From positions 1 to 64,000 of the forward strand of contig NZ_KE384180.1 in NCBI RefSeq assembly GCF_000424385.1: a DNA stretch of 64,000 nucleotides, given 5' to 3'. Position numbers and translations under genes: made by a program. This stretch comes from Butyrivibrio sp. LC3010. Its GTDB lineage: Bacteria; Bacillota; Clostridia; Lachnospirales; Lachnospiraceae. The notes beneath the pieces are model-generated. The model was not told the origin of the DNA. It saw only the letters and a program-made list of their open reading frames with translations, and searched no databases. Below, in pieces: positions 53,960 through 62,810 of the stretch. Position 1 is the stretch's first letter; every line of letters begins with the position of its first letter.

Positions 53960-54325
53960 TTAGGATGTGGGTAATGCTTTCCCAAACTCATCATTTAATG
54001 CCTTGGCAAGTTCCTGGCATACTGTACCACCAAGTCCTGCCTCTGCAAGTTTCATCCTCATGTTCATCTCAAATGTTATCTGGTTGGATGTCTTTATTAC
54101 TTCCATCACTGTTTTTGCATATCCGCTGTTTGCAGCACCAAGTATCTTCTTAACCTGGGCCTGTGTAGGAAGCTTTACTGATGATTTCTTCGCTGCGCTC
54201 TTCCCGGCGGATGTTTTCTTTGCATCTTTCTTCTCAACTTTATCTTCAGGATTACAGTCCTTGATTTTAATCAGTTGATACTTCGGATGTTTTAGGGTAC
54301 AAACCGCCAAACGGAGGTACACATT
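53960..54325 (-). CDS. hypothetical protein, basic and helical, possibly frameshifted
   Basis: About 105 residues in the frame KHPKYQLIKIKDCNPEDK, followed by a lysine/alanine/serine-rich linker (KKDAKKTSAGKSAAKKSS) and a helical end, LPTQAQVKKILGAANSGYAK to LNDEFGKALPTS. The ATG at 54325 with AAGGA upstream starts MCTSVWRFVP in a different frame, so a frameshift or internal deletion near 54295 is likely. No family recognised; the basic linker suggests nucleic-acid contact. Confidence 0.4.
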   Translation of the reverse strand, partial: NVYLRLAVCTLKHPKYQLIKIKDCNPEDKVEKKDAKKTSAGKSAAKKSSVKLPTQAQVKKILGAANSGYAKTVMEVIKTSNQITFEMNMRMKLAEAGLGGTVCQELAKALNDEFGKALPTS

Positions 54326-54430
54326 TTGTATCCTTAATGTTTAGCTATCCAATATTTTCTATGTTTTTATTAAATACATACCCTTTTTCTACCAGAAAGA
54401 TTCCCTAAAACGTCACAAGTAAAAAATGCA

Positions 54431-54462
54431 TAAAATAAAAGGCCCCGTCACATACGAGACCT
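54431..54462 (-). terminator. terminator of the MATE-membrane protein unit
   Basis: On the minus strand AGGTCTCGT pairs with ACGGGGCCT (G-U pairs allowed), followed by TTTTATTTTATG. Confidence 0.6.
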
Positions 54463-54510
54463 CGTTTGAAAATTATATCATGCACTTGATGTCAGAAGAA
54501 AAATGCCAGT

Positions 54511-54705
54511 CTAAACATAGAAGACAAACATCGCAAGGATATCAGACCACACAAACCTCCAGTGGGCCATATTTTTCCATTCGCTGTCAATGACGCCCAT
54601 CTTACCAAGTTTCTTATTTTTCGGTCCCTTTAAATCCAGTAATAGATCTGCGGTAGCACAAAGAAGACCGCCAATAATTCCAATTACTGCCAATATAGTA
54701 TTCAT
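54511..54705 (-). pseudogene. membrane protein, N-terminal remnant
   Basis: 64 residues from the ATG at 54705 (GGAGG upstream): a membrane helix (ILAVIGIIGGLLCATADLLLD), then WRFVWSDILAMFVFYV and stop. It resembles the start of a larger multi-spanning family of Clostridia (DUF6796-like, from memory) that has some 230 residues. Only the 5' end is kept. Confidence 0.5.
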
Positions 54706-54721
54706 TTTTTCCTCCAATACT

Positions 54722-56134
54722 TCATGAAGCCTTCTGGGCATGTGGGTCTGACTGATGTTCACCTGCAAGATTATTAAGCCAGTGCTCTTTCTTTAGCCAA
54801 AAATGGAATATAACGGTCCTGACAATATCCAGAAGCTTTACGCAAAGGTACATCTGTACCGGGCCGAAATTGGTATATCTTGCAAGCATGAAAAGCATAG
54901 GGAGCATGACCACTATTGTTATTCCAGCATCTGCATATGCGCCCATCTTGGTATCGCCGCCAGATCTTGCAATAGCCTGCTGTGCGTTTACAAGTACCCA
55001 TACAGGCATAAAGAATGCCATAAGTATTACCATACTCCTTGAAATTGCAATAGCACTTGGACTTAGCTTTCCAAATACAACAGGAATGATAAGTGTTGTA
55101 GCAAATCCGACAAAAGTCATGGCAACACCAAATACGATAGCTCCTGATAAAAGCCATGTTTTTTCTTTGCGGGCTTTTTCAAGATTCCCTTCTCCAAGAG
55201 TTTTTCCAATTATGACGGTAGTTGCCGAGTAGATTCCACCAAATGCTACAAAAAACAGGTTTGCTATAGCAAAACTGGACGCCATACCTGAAACTACATC
55301 TGCTCCGCCCCTTCCGTTATAGATAGCCGTCGTCAAAGTTTCTGAAAGGACCCAGGTCATTTCACAAAGCAGCATCATAGCGCCTTTTCTTAAAATTTCC
55401 CTGAACAACTTTCCATCTAACATAAAGTCCCTTGTTAAGCGAACTGCAAAATCAGGTTTGCTCCTGAAATAGATGAATGCAAATATAGCAAACTCCAGTG
55501 TTCTGGCTATAACAGTGGCGTAAGCAGCTCCCCTTACACCAAGTGCAGGCATTCCAAAATTACCGTAAATAAGAAGGTAATTGAATACCGTATTTGTAAG
55601 AGTTGCTACTACTGTTACAGCAAGTGGTGTTTTGACTTTTCCCATATCTCTTAGTGAACTTGCGATACTCATAGAAATGAACATGGGAATTCCCACAATA
55701 GCCATGATCCGTATGTATGGAACTGCCTCATCAAGAATAAGAGGCGCCTGCGTGTTTCCAATAACCATAAGTGACAGGATCTCTCTTGGATATACAAGGC
55801 AGACCATAAGGTATGGAATAAGCGCAACAAATCCTGCAAGCAGTTTAAACATAAACGCCTGCTGCATTCCACCGCAATCTTTTGCACCAAAAAACTGCGT
55901 AAGGAATATTCCACCAGTCATGGTGATCGTGTTAATTAAGACCATAAACACAAAAAGAACCTGACCGGCAATGTTTACACCCGACATTGATATATCGCCA
56001 AGTCCTGACACCATAAAATTATCTATCAGCGACACCATACTCTGTATAAGCTGCTGAAGCATTATAGGTACTGCTATCGCCAACACATTTTTATAAAATT
56101 TAACACTTCCAAAAATCGAATTCTTTTTTTCCAT
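54722..56134 (-). CDS. MATE-family efflux transporter
   Basis: 470 residues, 12 membrane helices, full length. NorM-like start (KNVLAIAVPIMLQQLIQSMV) and repeated MATE halves. A sodium- or proton-driven exporter of cationic drugs or metabolites. About 165 bp upstream is one of the four 21-bp direct-repeat operators, so a LytTR-type regulator may control it. Confidence 0.88.
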   Translation of the reverse strand: MEKKNSIFGSVKFYKNVLAIAVPIMLQQLIQSMVSLIDNFMVSGLGDISMSGVNIAGQVLFVFMVLINTITMTGGIFLTQFFGAKDCGGMQQAFMFKLLAGFVALIPYLMVCLVYPREILSLMVIGNTQAPLILDEAVPYIRIMAIVGIPMFISMSIASSLRDMGKVKTPLAVTVVATLTNTVFNYLLIYGNFGMPALGVRGAAYATVIARTLEFAIFAFIYFRSKPDFAVRLTRDFMLDGKLFREILRKGAMMLLCEMTWVLSETLTTAIYNGRGGADVVSGMASSFAIANLFFVAFGGIYSATTVIIGKTLGEGNLEKARKEKTWLLSGAIVFGVAMTFVGFATTLIIPVVFGKLSPSAIAISRSMVILMAFFMPVWVLVNAQQAIARSGGDTKMGAYADAGITIVVMLPMLFMLARYTNFGPVQMYLCVKLLDIVRTVIFHFWLKKEHWLNNLAGEHQSDPHAQKAS

Positions 56135-56288
56135 CTGTTAAATAGCTCAGTAGCACTCCTCTACTGAAAACTCTCCTTCATTTTTCAAATAACAGTCATA
56201 AAACCTTAGGATCATTCCATTCATTCCTCCCACCTGTCATGAATCTTTAATTTCTTTTTTCCAATAATATATTTATCACAAAACAAAA

Positions 56289-56331
56289 AACAGCCTCAAA
56301 TTTACACTCATTTGAGGCTGTTTTACACTGA
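56289..56331 (-). promoter_or_regulatory. LytTR-type direct repeat interleaved with the MFS-gene terminator (site 1)
   Basis: Minus-strand boxes TCAGTGTAA (56323-56331) and TGAGTGTAA (56302-56310), 21 bp apart. The inner box fills the loop of a stem (56289-56301 with 56310-56322) followed by T6, the terminator of the MFS gene. GATAAA lies 25 bp downstream as a possible -10 of the MATE gene. Confidence 0.65.
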
Positions 56332-56346
56332 TATTTAAGTCAAAAA

Positions 56347-57633
56347 TCATTCTTCAGTATATCTATATTTTTTCATAATCTGACCGGAGATTATACATAT
56401 GGCTGTTCCTGCCACACCAAGAATGAACATCATCATTGCGGCGCCTGATCCCTTTCCGCTTCCGAAAAGAAAAGTCCAGAACGGATCATTACTTTTCAAT
56501 GCCATAAACGGTTCGCAGATCTTGTCTACAAAGAGTCCGCCAAGGAAAAGTCCGATTGGAATAGTAAAGAACTGCAGAGTATTTCTGCAAGCATATACTC
56601 TTCCCTGAAGCTCTATTGGAATAACATTGCGCATTATTACATTCTGGTTGGCTGCCATGAGTGGAACAAACACCCATCCTATTATCTGGCCTATGCACCA
56701 TAAAACAGAGCTTCTTGCAAAGGCCAGTAAAAAGTTCTCTATCCCCAGCGCAAAAAGCATCGTGAGATATATGACTCTTACCCTGTCCTTGGGCTTTGGC
56801 AGGATCATTGGAAGGAAACTTCCTGCCACCATGGCCAGTCCTGAGCATGCTGTTACGATCCCATAAACATTGTTACCTTTTCGAGGTATAACAAGGGCCG
56901 GAAGTACAGCATCAAAGGCTGAAGCTGTGAAGTTAACCCCCGCCATAAACAGTATTACAGTAAGTATGAGCGGAGTTTCCTTTAGGAACTTTAGTCCCTC
57001 CTTAGCCAGTTTGATCACGTTTTCGTCCTTACTTGTTCCGTCCTTGATCTCTGGCAATTTAATAAAGAACAATAATGCCACAAATGCTATGGCAAAAGAC
57101 AGAAGATCTACCGCAATAACCGTATCCAACCCTGCCAGTCCATAGAGTGCTGCAGCTATGAGCGGATTGCCAATTGAAATAAGCGAACGGGACAATTGCT
57201 GAAAGCCACTGGTCTTCTGATAATGCTCTTTTGGTACAATAAGTGAATATGCCACTTCTGAAGCAGGCTGCTGAACAGTGTTCATGAGACCCGAAAAGGC
57301 ATTGATGGCATATAGGTGCCACATGGTCAGCGTATCAGTTTTGTACAGTACAAATACAACAACCGTTGTAAGTGCCGCTAAAAGATCGCATATGAGCATG
57401 GTTTTCTTTTTATCGAATTTATCTGTTATTGCTCCGGCAAAAATGCTCATAATGACATATGGCGCATATGTACAGATTGTAAGTGCTGCAGTACTCAGCG
57501 CTGATCCAGTCTTTTCATACATCCACAGTGTCAGCGCAAATCCAGTTATTGCACTTCCAAGCTGTGATAGACTCTGTGTGATCCAGATTATGTAAAAATC
57601 TCTTAATTCCTTTATTCTGTTTTTCATTATCAT
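56347..57633 (-). CDS. MFS transporter, MefA/macrolide-efflux-like
   Basis: 428 residues, 12 helices, starting with DFYIIWITQSLSQLGSAITG, FALTLWMYE and the motif AGAITDKFDKKKTML, the signature of the MFS_3 enterobactin/macrolide exporters. It should pump out a hydrophobic compound. The start may be the ATG at 57633 or 57627 (GGAGG 5 or 11 nt upstream). A terminator-operator element follows its stop. Confidence 0.85.
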   Translation of the reverse strand: MIMKNRIKELRDFYIIWITQSLSQLGSAITGFALTLWMYEKTGSALSTAALTICTYAPYVIMSIFAGAITDKFDKKKTMLICDLLAALTTVVVFVLYKTDTLTMWHLYAINAFSGLMNTVQQPASEVAYSLIVPKEHYQKTSGFQQLSRSLISIGNPLIAAALYGLAGLDTVIAVDLLSFAIAFVALLFFIKLPEIKDGTSKDENVIKLAKEGLKFLKETPLILTVILFMAGVNFTASAFDAVLPALVIPRKGNNVYGIVTACSGLAMVAGSFLPMILPKPKDRVRVIYLTMLFALGIENFLLAFARSSVLWCIGQIIGWVFVPLMAANQNVIMRNVIPIELQGRVYACRNTLQFFTIPIGLFLGGLFVDKICEPFMALKSNDPFWTFLFGSGKGSGAAMMMFILGVAGTAICIISGQIMKKYRYTEE

Positions 57634-57724
57634 TTAACCTCCATACAAATATTTTTCATCTGCATGGAGCATATACACTGCAATTGATCATGTCCTTCCT
57701 CCTTCTTGTTATTTTAAACGGATA

Positions 57725-58504
57725 TCATTCTTTTGACATCACATTCTTTTTCCAACATATCAGCGCAATAATCACTATGTATATTGCTGACAGTACAACA
57801 TAAAACCAGATATCAACCTGTAAGAAACAATACAGAAAATTAAAGCAAAAGTGTATCACTATGCCATAGATCAGGTTATCGTTCTTTTCCATGAATAGAT
57901 TCATGATAAAGCAAAGTCCCGTCATTACAATAACGTTGGACAGAACGTATGGTATCATCTGGATTCCCATATAATCTGAATCTACAAACCACAGAATGGT
58001 ATGCCAGAACGCCCATATAACTCCCTGTATCACTGATGCACTGAAAAAACTGTATTTTGCATTAAGGTATGGGCGAAGATAACCTCTCCAGCCTGACTCT
58101 TCTCCTGTTGGCCCAGTTGTGATCGAGAATAAAACTGATGCCCAGAACGGGTAGGATCCAAGATTCCAGTACTCACCAAATGCCTTCCCCTGAATCAAGG
58201 ACAAAACAAATACTGTAATAATAGTAGCTCCAAGAGTAAGTATAGCTGAAGCTACCAGCGTTACTATGCTTATCTTTCCACCAAAAGCTTTTTTGTAAAA
58301 TTCAGCAATACTACGACCAGAACAAAAAAACTTAAAGCCTATTAGCAGCACAATTGTCGGTGCCCACGCGCAGATATTAGATAAAATCCTCATTACAACC
58401 GGCGGGCAATGGAATACCATACTTGCAGTCCCGCACAATCCAAGCACCATAAACCAAAATACAAAATAACTTAGACCCACGTACCATTTTACACGTTTTT
58501 CCAT
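57725..58504 (-). CDS. CPBP-family intramembrane metalloprotease
   Basis: 259 residues, about eight membrane helices. E135-E136 and R140 in GPTGEESGWRGYL are the ABI/CAAX-protease motif 1; WAFWHTILWF gives the motif 2 histidine. Bacterial members act in bacteriocin immunity or peptide maturation. No bacteriocin gene is visible beside it. Confidence 0.85.
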   Translation of the reverse strand: MEKRVKWYVGLSYFVFWFMVLGLCGTASMVFHCPPVVMRILSNICAWAPTIVLLIGFKFFCSGRSIAEFYKKAFGGKISIVTLVASAILTLGATIITVFVLSLIQGKAFGEYWNLGSYPFWASVLFSITTGPTGEESGWRGYLRPYLNAKYSFFSASVIQGVIWAFWHTILWFVDSDYMGIQMIPYVLSNVIVMTGLCFIMNLFMEKNDNLIYGIVIHFCFNFLYCFLQVDIWFYVVLSAIYIVIIALICWKKNVMSKE

Positions 58505-58582
58505 ATATTGTTATCTTATTCCTCCGATATTTTTATTTTATTTCATCTCTGCAAATTTGTTTCCATCTTCGTTCTCCAATCG

Positions 58583-59206
58583 TTAATCAAAAATCTGTCC
58601 GGGAAGCTTTAATTTTTCCTTCGGAGGGAATGTCTTGTCAAACTCCTCGACATCTGAGTCTTCAACATAGTATCCCTTAGGGGTCTGATATACCCCTGTG
58701 ATGCCATCAAGATATTCCGGGATCAGCTCTCTGCACAGGAAAAATGACGCATCTGCGCCCTCTGGAAGATCATGGTATCTGATCCCAAACTTGCTTGCAT
58801 AGTCAAATCCGCAATGGCTGTAGAATCCGATATTCCCCTCAAAAAGAACTGCTCCAAATCCCATCTCTGCAGCCTTTTCCAGAGAATAATCTAAGATAGC
58901 CTTTCCATAGCCTTTTCTCTTAAGTTCAGGTGTAATTCCAATTGGACCCATGGTAAGCACATCAATAGTCCTTCCATCATCTGCCTCAATGAAAGTTTTC
59001 ATGAACATGTTCTGTCCGATCAGCTTTCCATCCTGCTCCATAACAAAATCGAGTTCAGGAATAAATGCTGGATCATCTCTGAGCACATGAATTACATAGT
59101 GCTCACTGCATCCAGGACGATAAACGTTCCAAAATGACTCTCTTACTAAATTTTCAACTTCTCTATAATCTTTCTTTTCTTCTAATCTAATTGTGTAATT
59201 ACTCAT
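58583..59206 (-). CDS. GNAT acetyltransferase (YhbS-like)
   Basis: 207 residues. LTMGPIGITPELKRKGYGKA then ILDYSLEKA holds the acetyl-CoA loop, and FEGNIGFYSHCGFDYASKFG the C-terminal motif, as in YhbS-type acetyltransferases. The first 25 bp of the gene (MSNYTIRL) are repeated exactly at 61718-61742 in front of nothing, which suggests a former second copy. Confidence 0.85.
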   Translation of the reverse strand: MSNYTIRLEEKKDYREVENLVRESFWNVYRPGCSEHYVIHVLRDDPAFIPELDFVMEQDGKLIGQNMFMKTFIEADDGRTIDVLTMGPIGITPELKRKGYGKAILDYSLEKAAEMGFGAVLFEGNIGFYSHCGFDYASKFGIRYHDLPEGADASFFLCRELIPEYLDGITGVYQTPKGYYVEDSDVEEFDKTFPPKEKLKLPGQIFD

Positions 59207-59228
59207 ATTTTTTCTCCATTTTTCATCG

Positions 59229-59975
59229 TTAAGAAATTAAAAGCTCACCAATTTCTATATGTGGATTCCTATATCTGGCGGAACTCTTCTCTCTATTATG
59301 GTGGATAGCATTCTTAGGGCAGTTCTGAATACAAGCTCCGCAGCTTATACAATTCTTTGAAAAGAGTAGGTGACCATTTTCAATATGTATATTTCCCATT
59401 GGACAAAGTCTTGAACATGTGCCACATCCCGTACACGCATCGTTCACGGTAACTTCTTCTGTAATACCAATTCCTATAGGAAACTCATACTTTTTCTTAT
59501 GACTACTTGTAATAAGTTTGCTTAAAAACGAATTCCTCTTTACATACTTTTTCTTTTCAACTATATCGCCCACAATCTGGTCAATTGCGTCCTGCTGCTT
59601 TTTGCTATCGCCTTCCTGTTTTTTCATGTCAGCAAAAGTAATGCAGTTCTCGCCCATTAAAACAGAATTAATATAGTCGAACTTTCTTCCATTTGCCAGA
59701 GTAATCTTGTTTACCTCGTTGCAAACAGATCCAGCAAAACATCCGTAAGTTGCTATGGCGAAGAGATAGTTGCACTCTACCTTCAGTTTCTGCAAAAAAT
59801 CCTCAATATATGGTGGTATGCAAAGCCCGTAAACCGGAAATACTATACCTACAACATCATCTTTTATCTCACAGGTTCCCTGTTTGATCAGCTTGGGAAT
59901 AGATAAACACTCTCCTCCCAAGCACTTGGCCACATACAAGCAATTTCCAGTTGAGCTGAAATACAAGGTTTTCAT
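59229..59975 (-). CDS. EFR1-type flavodoxin-ferredoxin
   Basis: 248 residues: an N-terminal flavodoxin-like domain (YFSSTGNCLYVAK) and two [4Fe-4S] clusters with C181, C184, C187, C191 and C209, C212, C215, C219. Proteins of this EFR1 type occur widely in anaerobes; they probably move electrons between flavins and unknown partners. It has its own promoter with a LytTR-type direct repeat. Confidence 0.88.
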   Translation of the reverse strand: MKTLYFSSTGNCLYVAKCLGGECLSIPKLIKQGTCEIKDDVVGIVFPVYGLCIPPYIEDFLQKLKVECNYLFAIATYGCFAGSVCNEVNKITLANGRKFDYINSVLMGENCITFADMKKQEGDSKKQQDAIDQIVGDIVEKKKYVKRNSFLSKLITSSHKKKYEFPIGIGITEEVTVNDACTGCGTCSRLCPMGNIHIENGHLLFSKNCISCGACIQNCPKNAIHHNREKSSARYRNPHIEIGELLIS

Positions 59976-60015
59976 TCAATATCCTCCAAATGTGTAAAAC
60001 ATAAACTGTATAGTA

Positions 60016-60076
60016 ACTATACCCTTTGGAGAAAAGAAAACATGGATTACACTGATTATTTTGCTTTTTACACTGA
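60016..60076 (-). promoter_or_regulatory. promoter with LytTR-type direct repeat (site 2)
   Basis: Minus-strand boxes TCAGTGTAA (60068-60076) and TCAGTGTAA (60047-60055), identical and 21 bp apart, then 25 bp, then the -10 TATAGT (60016-60021) inside TATAGTTACTATA. Site 3 has the same spacing. No hairpin here. Confidence 0.75.
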
Positions 60077-60258
60077 TTTATCCATATCATCAAGCGCTCT
60101 GTCAAAAGCTTCAAGGAACTGCCCCATGCTATCCAAAGTACTTTCAGGTATCTGGTCGAGCATAGCTTCATACATAGTTCCCATGTTTTCATGCATCTTG
60201 CGGTGATCATTCCTTGCCGCTTTACCCTTAACCAGGCAAGTTCCTTGTAGCTGTTCAT
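60068..60258 (-). pseudogene. MarR-family regulator with internal deletion
   Basis: A GGAG site and ATG at 60258 start MNSYKELAW. In another frame the DNA then encodes KGKAARNDHRKMHENMGTMY and TLDSMGQFLEAFDRALDDMD, the last helices of a MarR-type regulator. The HTH (about 80-90 codons) is missing. It follows the broken MATE gene directly, so a MATE-MarR operon decayed here. Confidence 0.65.
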
Positions 60259-60261
60259 AGC

Positions 60262-61607
60262 TCACGCTCCTAATTTGTGACAAATACGATACTCTGCTGA
60301 ATATGTCTTTTGTATATAGGATACCATTACAAAAGCCACTATCATGGATAAAATATGGCTTATCAGAAACGCAAACCATACTCCGTTTAAGCCAAAGAGC
60401 TGTTTAAAAATATAGGCAGTTGGAATTCTAAACACAATGTAATAAAGAACCAAAAGAACCATCGCCATTCCCGGCTTACCAATTCCCGTAATATATCCCT
60501 GCATACAACTTGTGAGCATGTACAGAACATAGCCAATACTGATTATTGAAAAGAACCTTGATACTACCTGTGCGACTTCAGCCCCCTGTCCAAAAACTGC
60601 TGTGAGCTGACCTGAAAAAAGAATCACTAGCACGCTTGTAATTGCAATGAGAGAGCCTCCTATGATCATGCTTGATTTCAAATAATCCATCGCCCTGTCA
60701 TGCCTTTTTGCTCCAACACATTGTCCCACTATGGATGTTACTGCCATACACATTCCTGTAGTAGGCATAAACATTATAAGCTCAAGATTTCTGGCGACTC
60801 CAAAGCCTGCTATAGTGTTCATTCCAAATGAGGAGATGAAAGAAATCATAAAAGCAGAACTAAGTGGCGGCATGATCGACTGTACTGTAGTTGGCACAGA
60901 TAAACGGACCATGGTTATGGCATCATTCATATTGATCTTTTTAAAATCCATAGAAAACATCTTTTCTTTTTGTGATAAATAATGGCGTAAACCAGGCATA
61001 GAACTTCAGAAGCCACTGTAACAATTGCTGCGCCGGCTAGTCCATAAGCTTTTATTGCAAAAGGATCAACAACTGCATTAAACACGGCTGTGAGCATCAT
61101 ACCTTTCATCTGAAACATTGGATCACCAAATGCCCTAAAGATTGATGTAAACACCATATAGATAAATAATGCTGCATTTCCCAATAAGTAGATCTTTAAA
61201 TATGTTGCGGCATCAGAAAAAATAATTTCCGGCGTTCCCATAAGAACCAGTATCGGATCAACAAGTACTTCGCCTAAGATGAGAAGTACAACTGAAAAAA
61301 TGGTGGACATTGCTATAACGGTCCCTACTGCCCCCGGAATATGTTTCCTGTCATCTGCTCCTACAAGATTAGCTATCATAACTGAAATACCGTTACCAAC
61401 ACCCATTGAAATGGAATTTAGAAACAAAACAATCGCCGTTCCAGCGGTGAGCGCCGACATCCCCAGCTCTCCAAGCAGGTTTCCAACCCACAAGCCATCC
61501 ACCATGTTGTAGATCATTAGCATGATCATGCCTACCATAAGTGGAGCAAACATCTTGATAAGTGACTTATTTGTTTCTCCATTAATAAAATCAATTTTGC
61601 TATTCAT
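60262..61607 (-). pseudogene. MATE-family transporter split by a frameshift
   Basis: The N-terminal 220 residues (from MNSKIDFINGETNKSLIKMF) and the C-terminal 230 residues (to CHKLGA at 60262) are in different frames; they join near 60960-60985 in an A-rich stretch (CACAAAAAGAAAAG). Together they give a normal 450-residue, 12-helix MATE exporter. A single indel explains it. Site 3 of the direct-repeat operators lies 70 bp upstream. Confidence 0.8.
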
Positions 61608-61645
61608 TTTTTCCTCCTTTTGTATAGCTGCAATACTGTTTAGTA

Positions 61646-61706
61646 ACTATACACTTTGCAAAATAAAAAAGACTCCTTGCACTTATTTGGAGTCTTTTTA
61701 CACTGA
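61646..61706 (-). promoter_or_regulatory. promoter with LytTR-type direct repeat (site 3)
   Basis: Minus-strand boxes TCAGTGTAA (61698-61706) and TAAGTGCAA (61677-61685), 21 bp apart, 25 bp, then TATAGT (61646-61651). The inner box lies in the loop of the stem GACTCC/GGAGTC, followed by T6, a terminator for the unit upstream. Confidence 0.75.
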
Positions 61707-61708
61707 TT

Positions 61709-61741
61709 TTAATTGAGTAATCTAATTGTGTAATTACTCAT
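61709..61741 (-). pseudogene. 5' remnant of an acetyltransferase gene
   Basis: Encodes MSNYTIRLLN then TAA; 25 bp are identical to the start of the GNAT gene at 58583-59206. A rest of a duplicated or deleted gene, now read into the operator. Confidence 0.6.
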
Positions 61742-61772
61742 ACTTTTCCTTTCTTTTTCCAGTTAATAAAAT

Positions 61773-62189
61773 TCAATGCCCTTTATGCTTTTCTCTTTTC
61801 TTTTCCTGTTTTAGTTCAAACAAACGCTGATTCTCAGCTTCCTTTTGTTCGCGGCTTTTGCATTTCCGTTCCAGTTTATTCTGCTCCTGTTGTAATTTGA
61901 GAGCCTGCTGTGATTTAGTACCTATGCCAGTCTCCAGTATCTGCTTTTTCGCATCACGCTGCGCTCTCTTGGGATTCTTCTTAGTTTCCTTTACGGTAGT
62001 TTCAATCTCTGGACTAAAATGCAGATGATAATAGTTCCGATTAATAAACTCAAGCAACTTTATATCCTTTGGTTCAGCACCAAAAGTCACTTTAGCTGCT
62101 GATAGTTTTTTATCGATAACCCTCTCAAATACCCCCACCCAAAATGGATCTTCAAAATACACGATCAGCCTGCCACTTACTCTATCCAT
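61773..62189 (-). CDS. yjdF: YjdF-family protein (DUF2992)
   Basis: 138 residues: RLIVYFEDPFWVGVFE and TFGAEPKDIKLLEFINRNYY are the YjdF core; the tail is a long basic helix (QEQNKLERKCKSREQKEAE). In other Firmicutes yjdF is often behind the azaaromatic-sensing yjdF riboswitch. The leader here shows no such RNA that I can see but has direct-repeat site 4. Function is unknown; a link to resistance against aromatic toxins is plausible and fits the MATE genes nearby. Confidence 0.85.
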   Translation of the reverse strand: MDRVSGRLIVYFEDPFWVGVFERVIDKKLSAAKVTFGAEPKDIKLLEFINRNYYHLHFSPEIETTVKETKKNPKRAQRDAKKQILETGIGTKSQQALKLQQEQNKLERKCKSREQKEAENQRLFELKQEKKREKHKGH

Positions 62190-62291
62190 TGTTGATCATC
62201 CCTCATATTAGGCCCTTCAATTTAGCCTCTGTACATTTATATGTAGTAGTAGTGACCATACTTTATCATAGCAAAAGAAAACAGACCCAAA

Positions 62292-62321
62292 TCACACTGA
62301 TTTAGGTCTGTTTTTCACTGA
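62292..62321 (-). promoter_or_regulatory. LytTR-type direct repeat upstream of yjdF (site 4)
   Basis: Minus-strand boxes TCAGTGAAA (62313-62321) and TCAGTGTGA (62292-62300), 21 bp apart; GATAAA follows about 24 bp downstream. ACAGACC/GGTCTGT enclose the inner box and form the terminator of the gene at 62337. Confidence 0.65.
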
Positions 62322-62336
62322 TTTAATAGGAGTTCA

Positions 62337-62801
62337 TCAAAAAAGACAATGTGGTCCTACATGTTTTGAATAAAACACAAACTCCTTATCGCGCTTTATT
62401 TCTTTATAGCCAAGCTTAGTATAAAAACTATTTGTCCTGACATTCCAAACAGGTGTATCCAGTGTATACTCCTTTACTTCCGGGAACATATTCTCAACTT
62501 CCTGCATAATAAAAAGCCCATACCCTTTTCGAAAGTGCTCCGGTGCAACGAATATCCTGCCAACATTTAAAACATCATTTTCCAAAAAAAGGATTGCTCC
62601 GCCAACAATGAGTCCATCATCTGTCAATTTATACAAATGCCCCTGTCGTGCCATTTTCGTATGAAATTGTAATGACATATATCCGGGAGGTCCTCCCGGT
62701 GATTCCGCACCGATCAGTACATCACTGTCAAATGCGCGCTTCGATATTCCATTCAATGAAAGCGCATCAGAAGTACTTGCCTTTAATAACTGTAAACTCA
62801 T
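62337..62801 (-). CDS. GNAT acetyltransferase
   Basis: 154 residues. VGRIFVAPEHFRKGYGLFIM is the acetyl-CoA motif; VWNVRTNSFYTKLGYKEIKR the C-terminal motif. Substrate unknown. It lies 9 bp downstream of the sensor-kinase remnant, and its terminator overlaps operator site 4. Confidence 0.8.
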   Translation of the reverse strand: MSLQLLKASTSDALSLNGISKRAFDSDVLIGAESPGGPPGYMSLQFHTKMARQGHLYKLTDDGLIVGGAILFLENDVLNVGRIFVAPEHFRKGYGLFIMQEVENMFPEVKEYTLDTPVWNVRTNSFYTKLGYKEIKRDKEFVFYSKHVGPHCLF

Positions 62802-62810
62802 ATTGACTCC

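Noticed and set aside
57660..57700. Single ATACACTGCAATT box upstream of the MFS gene as a fifth LytTR site
   Set aside because: No second box at 21 bp on either side.
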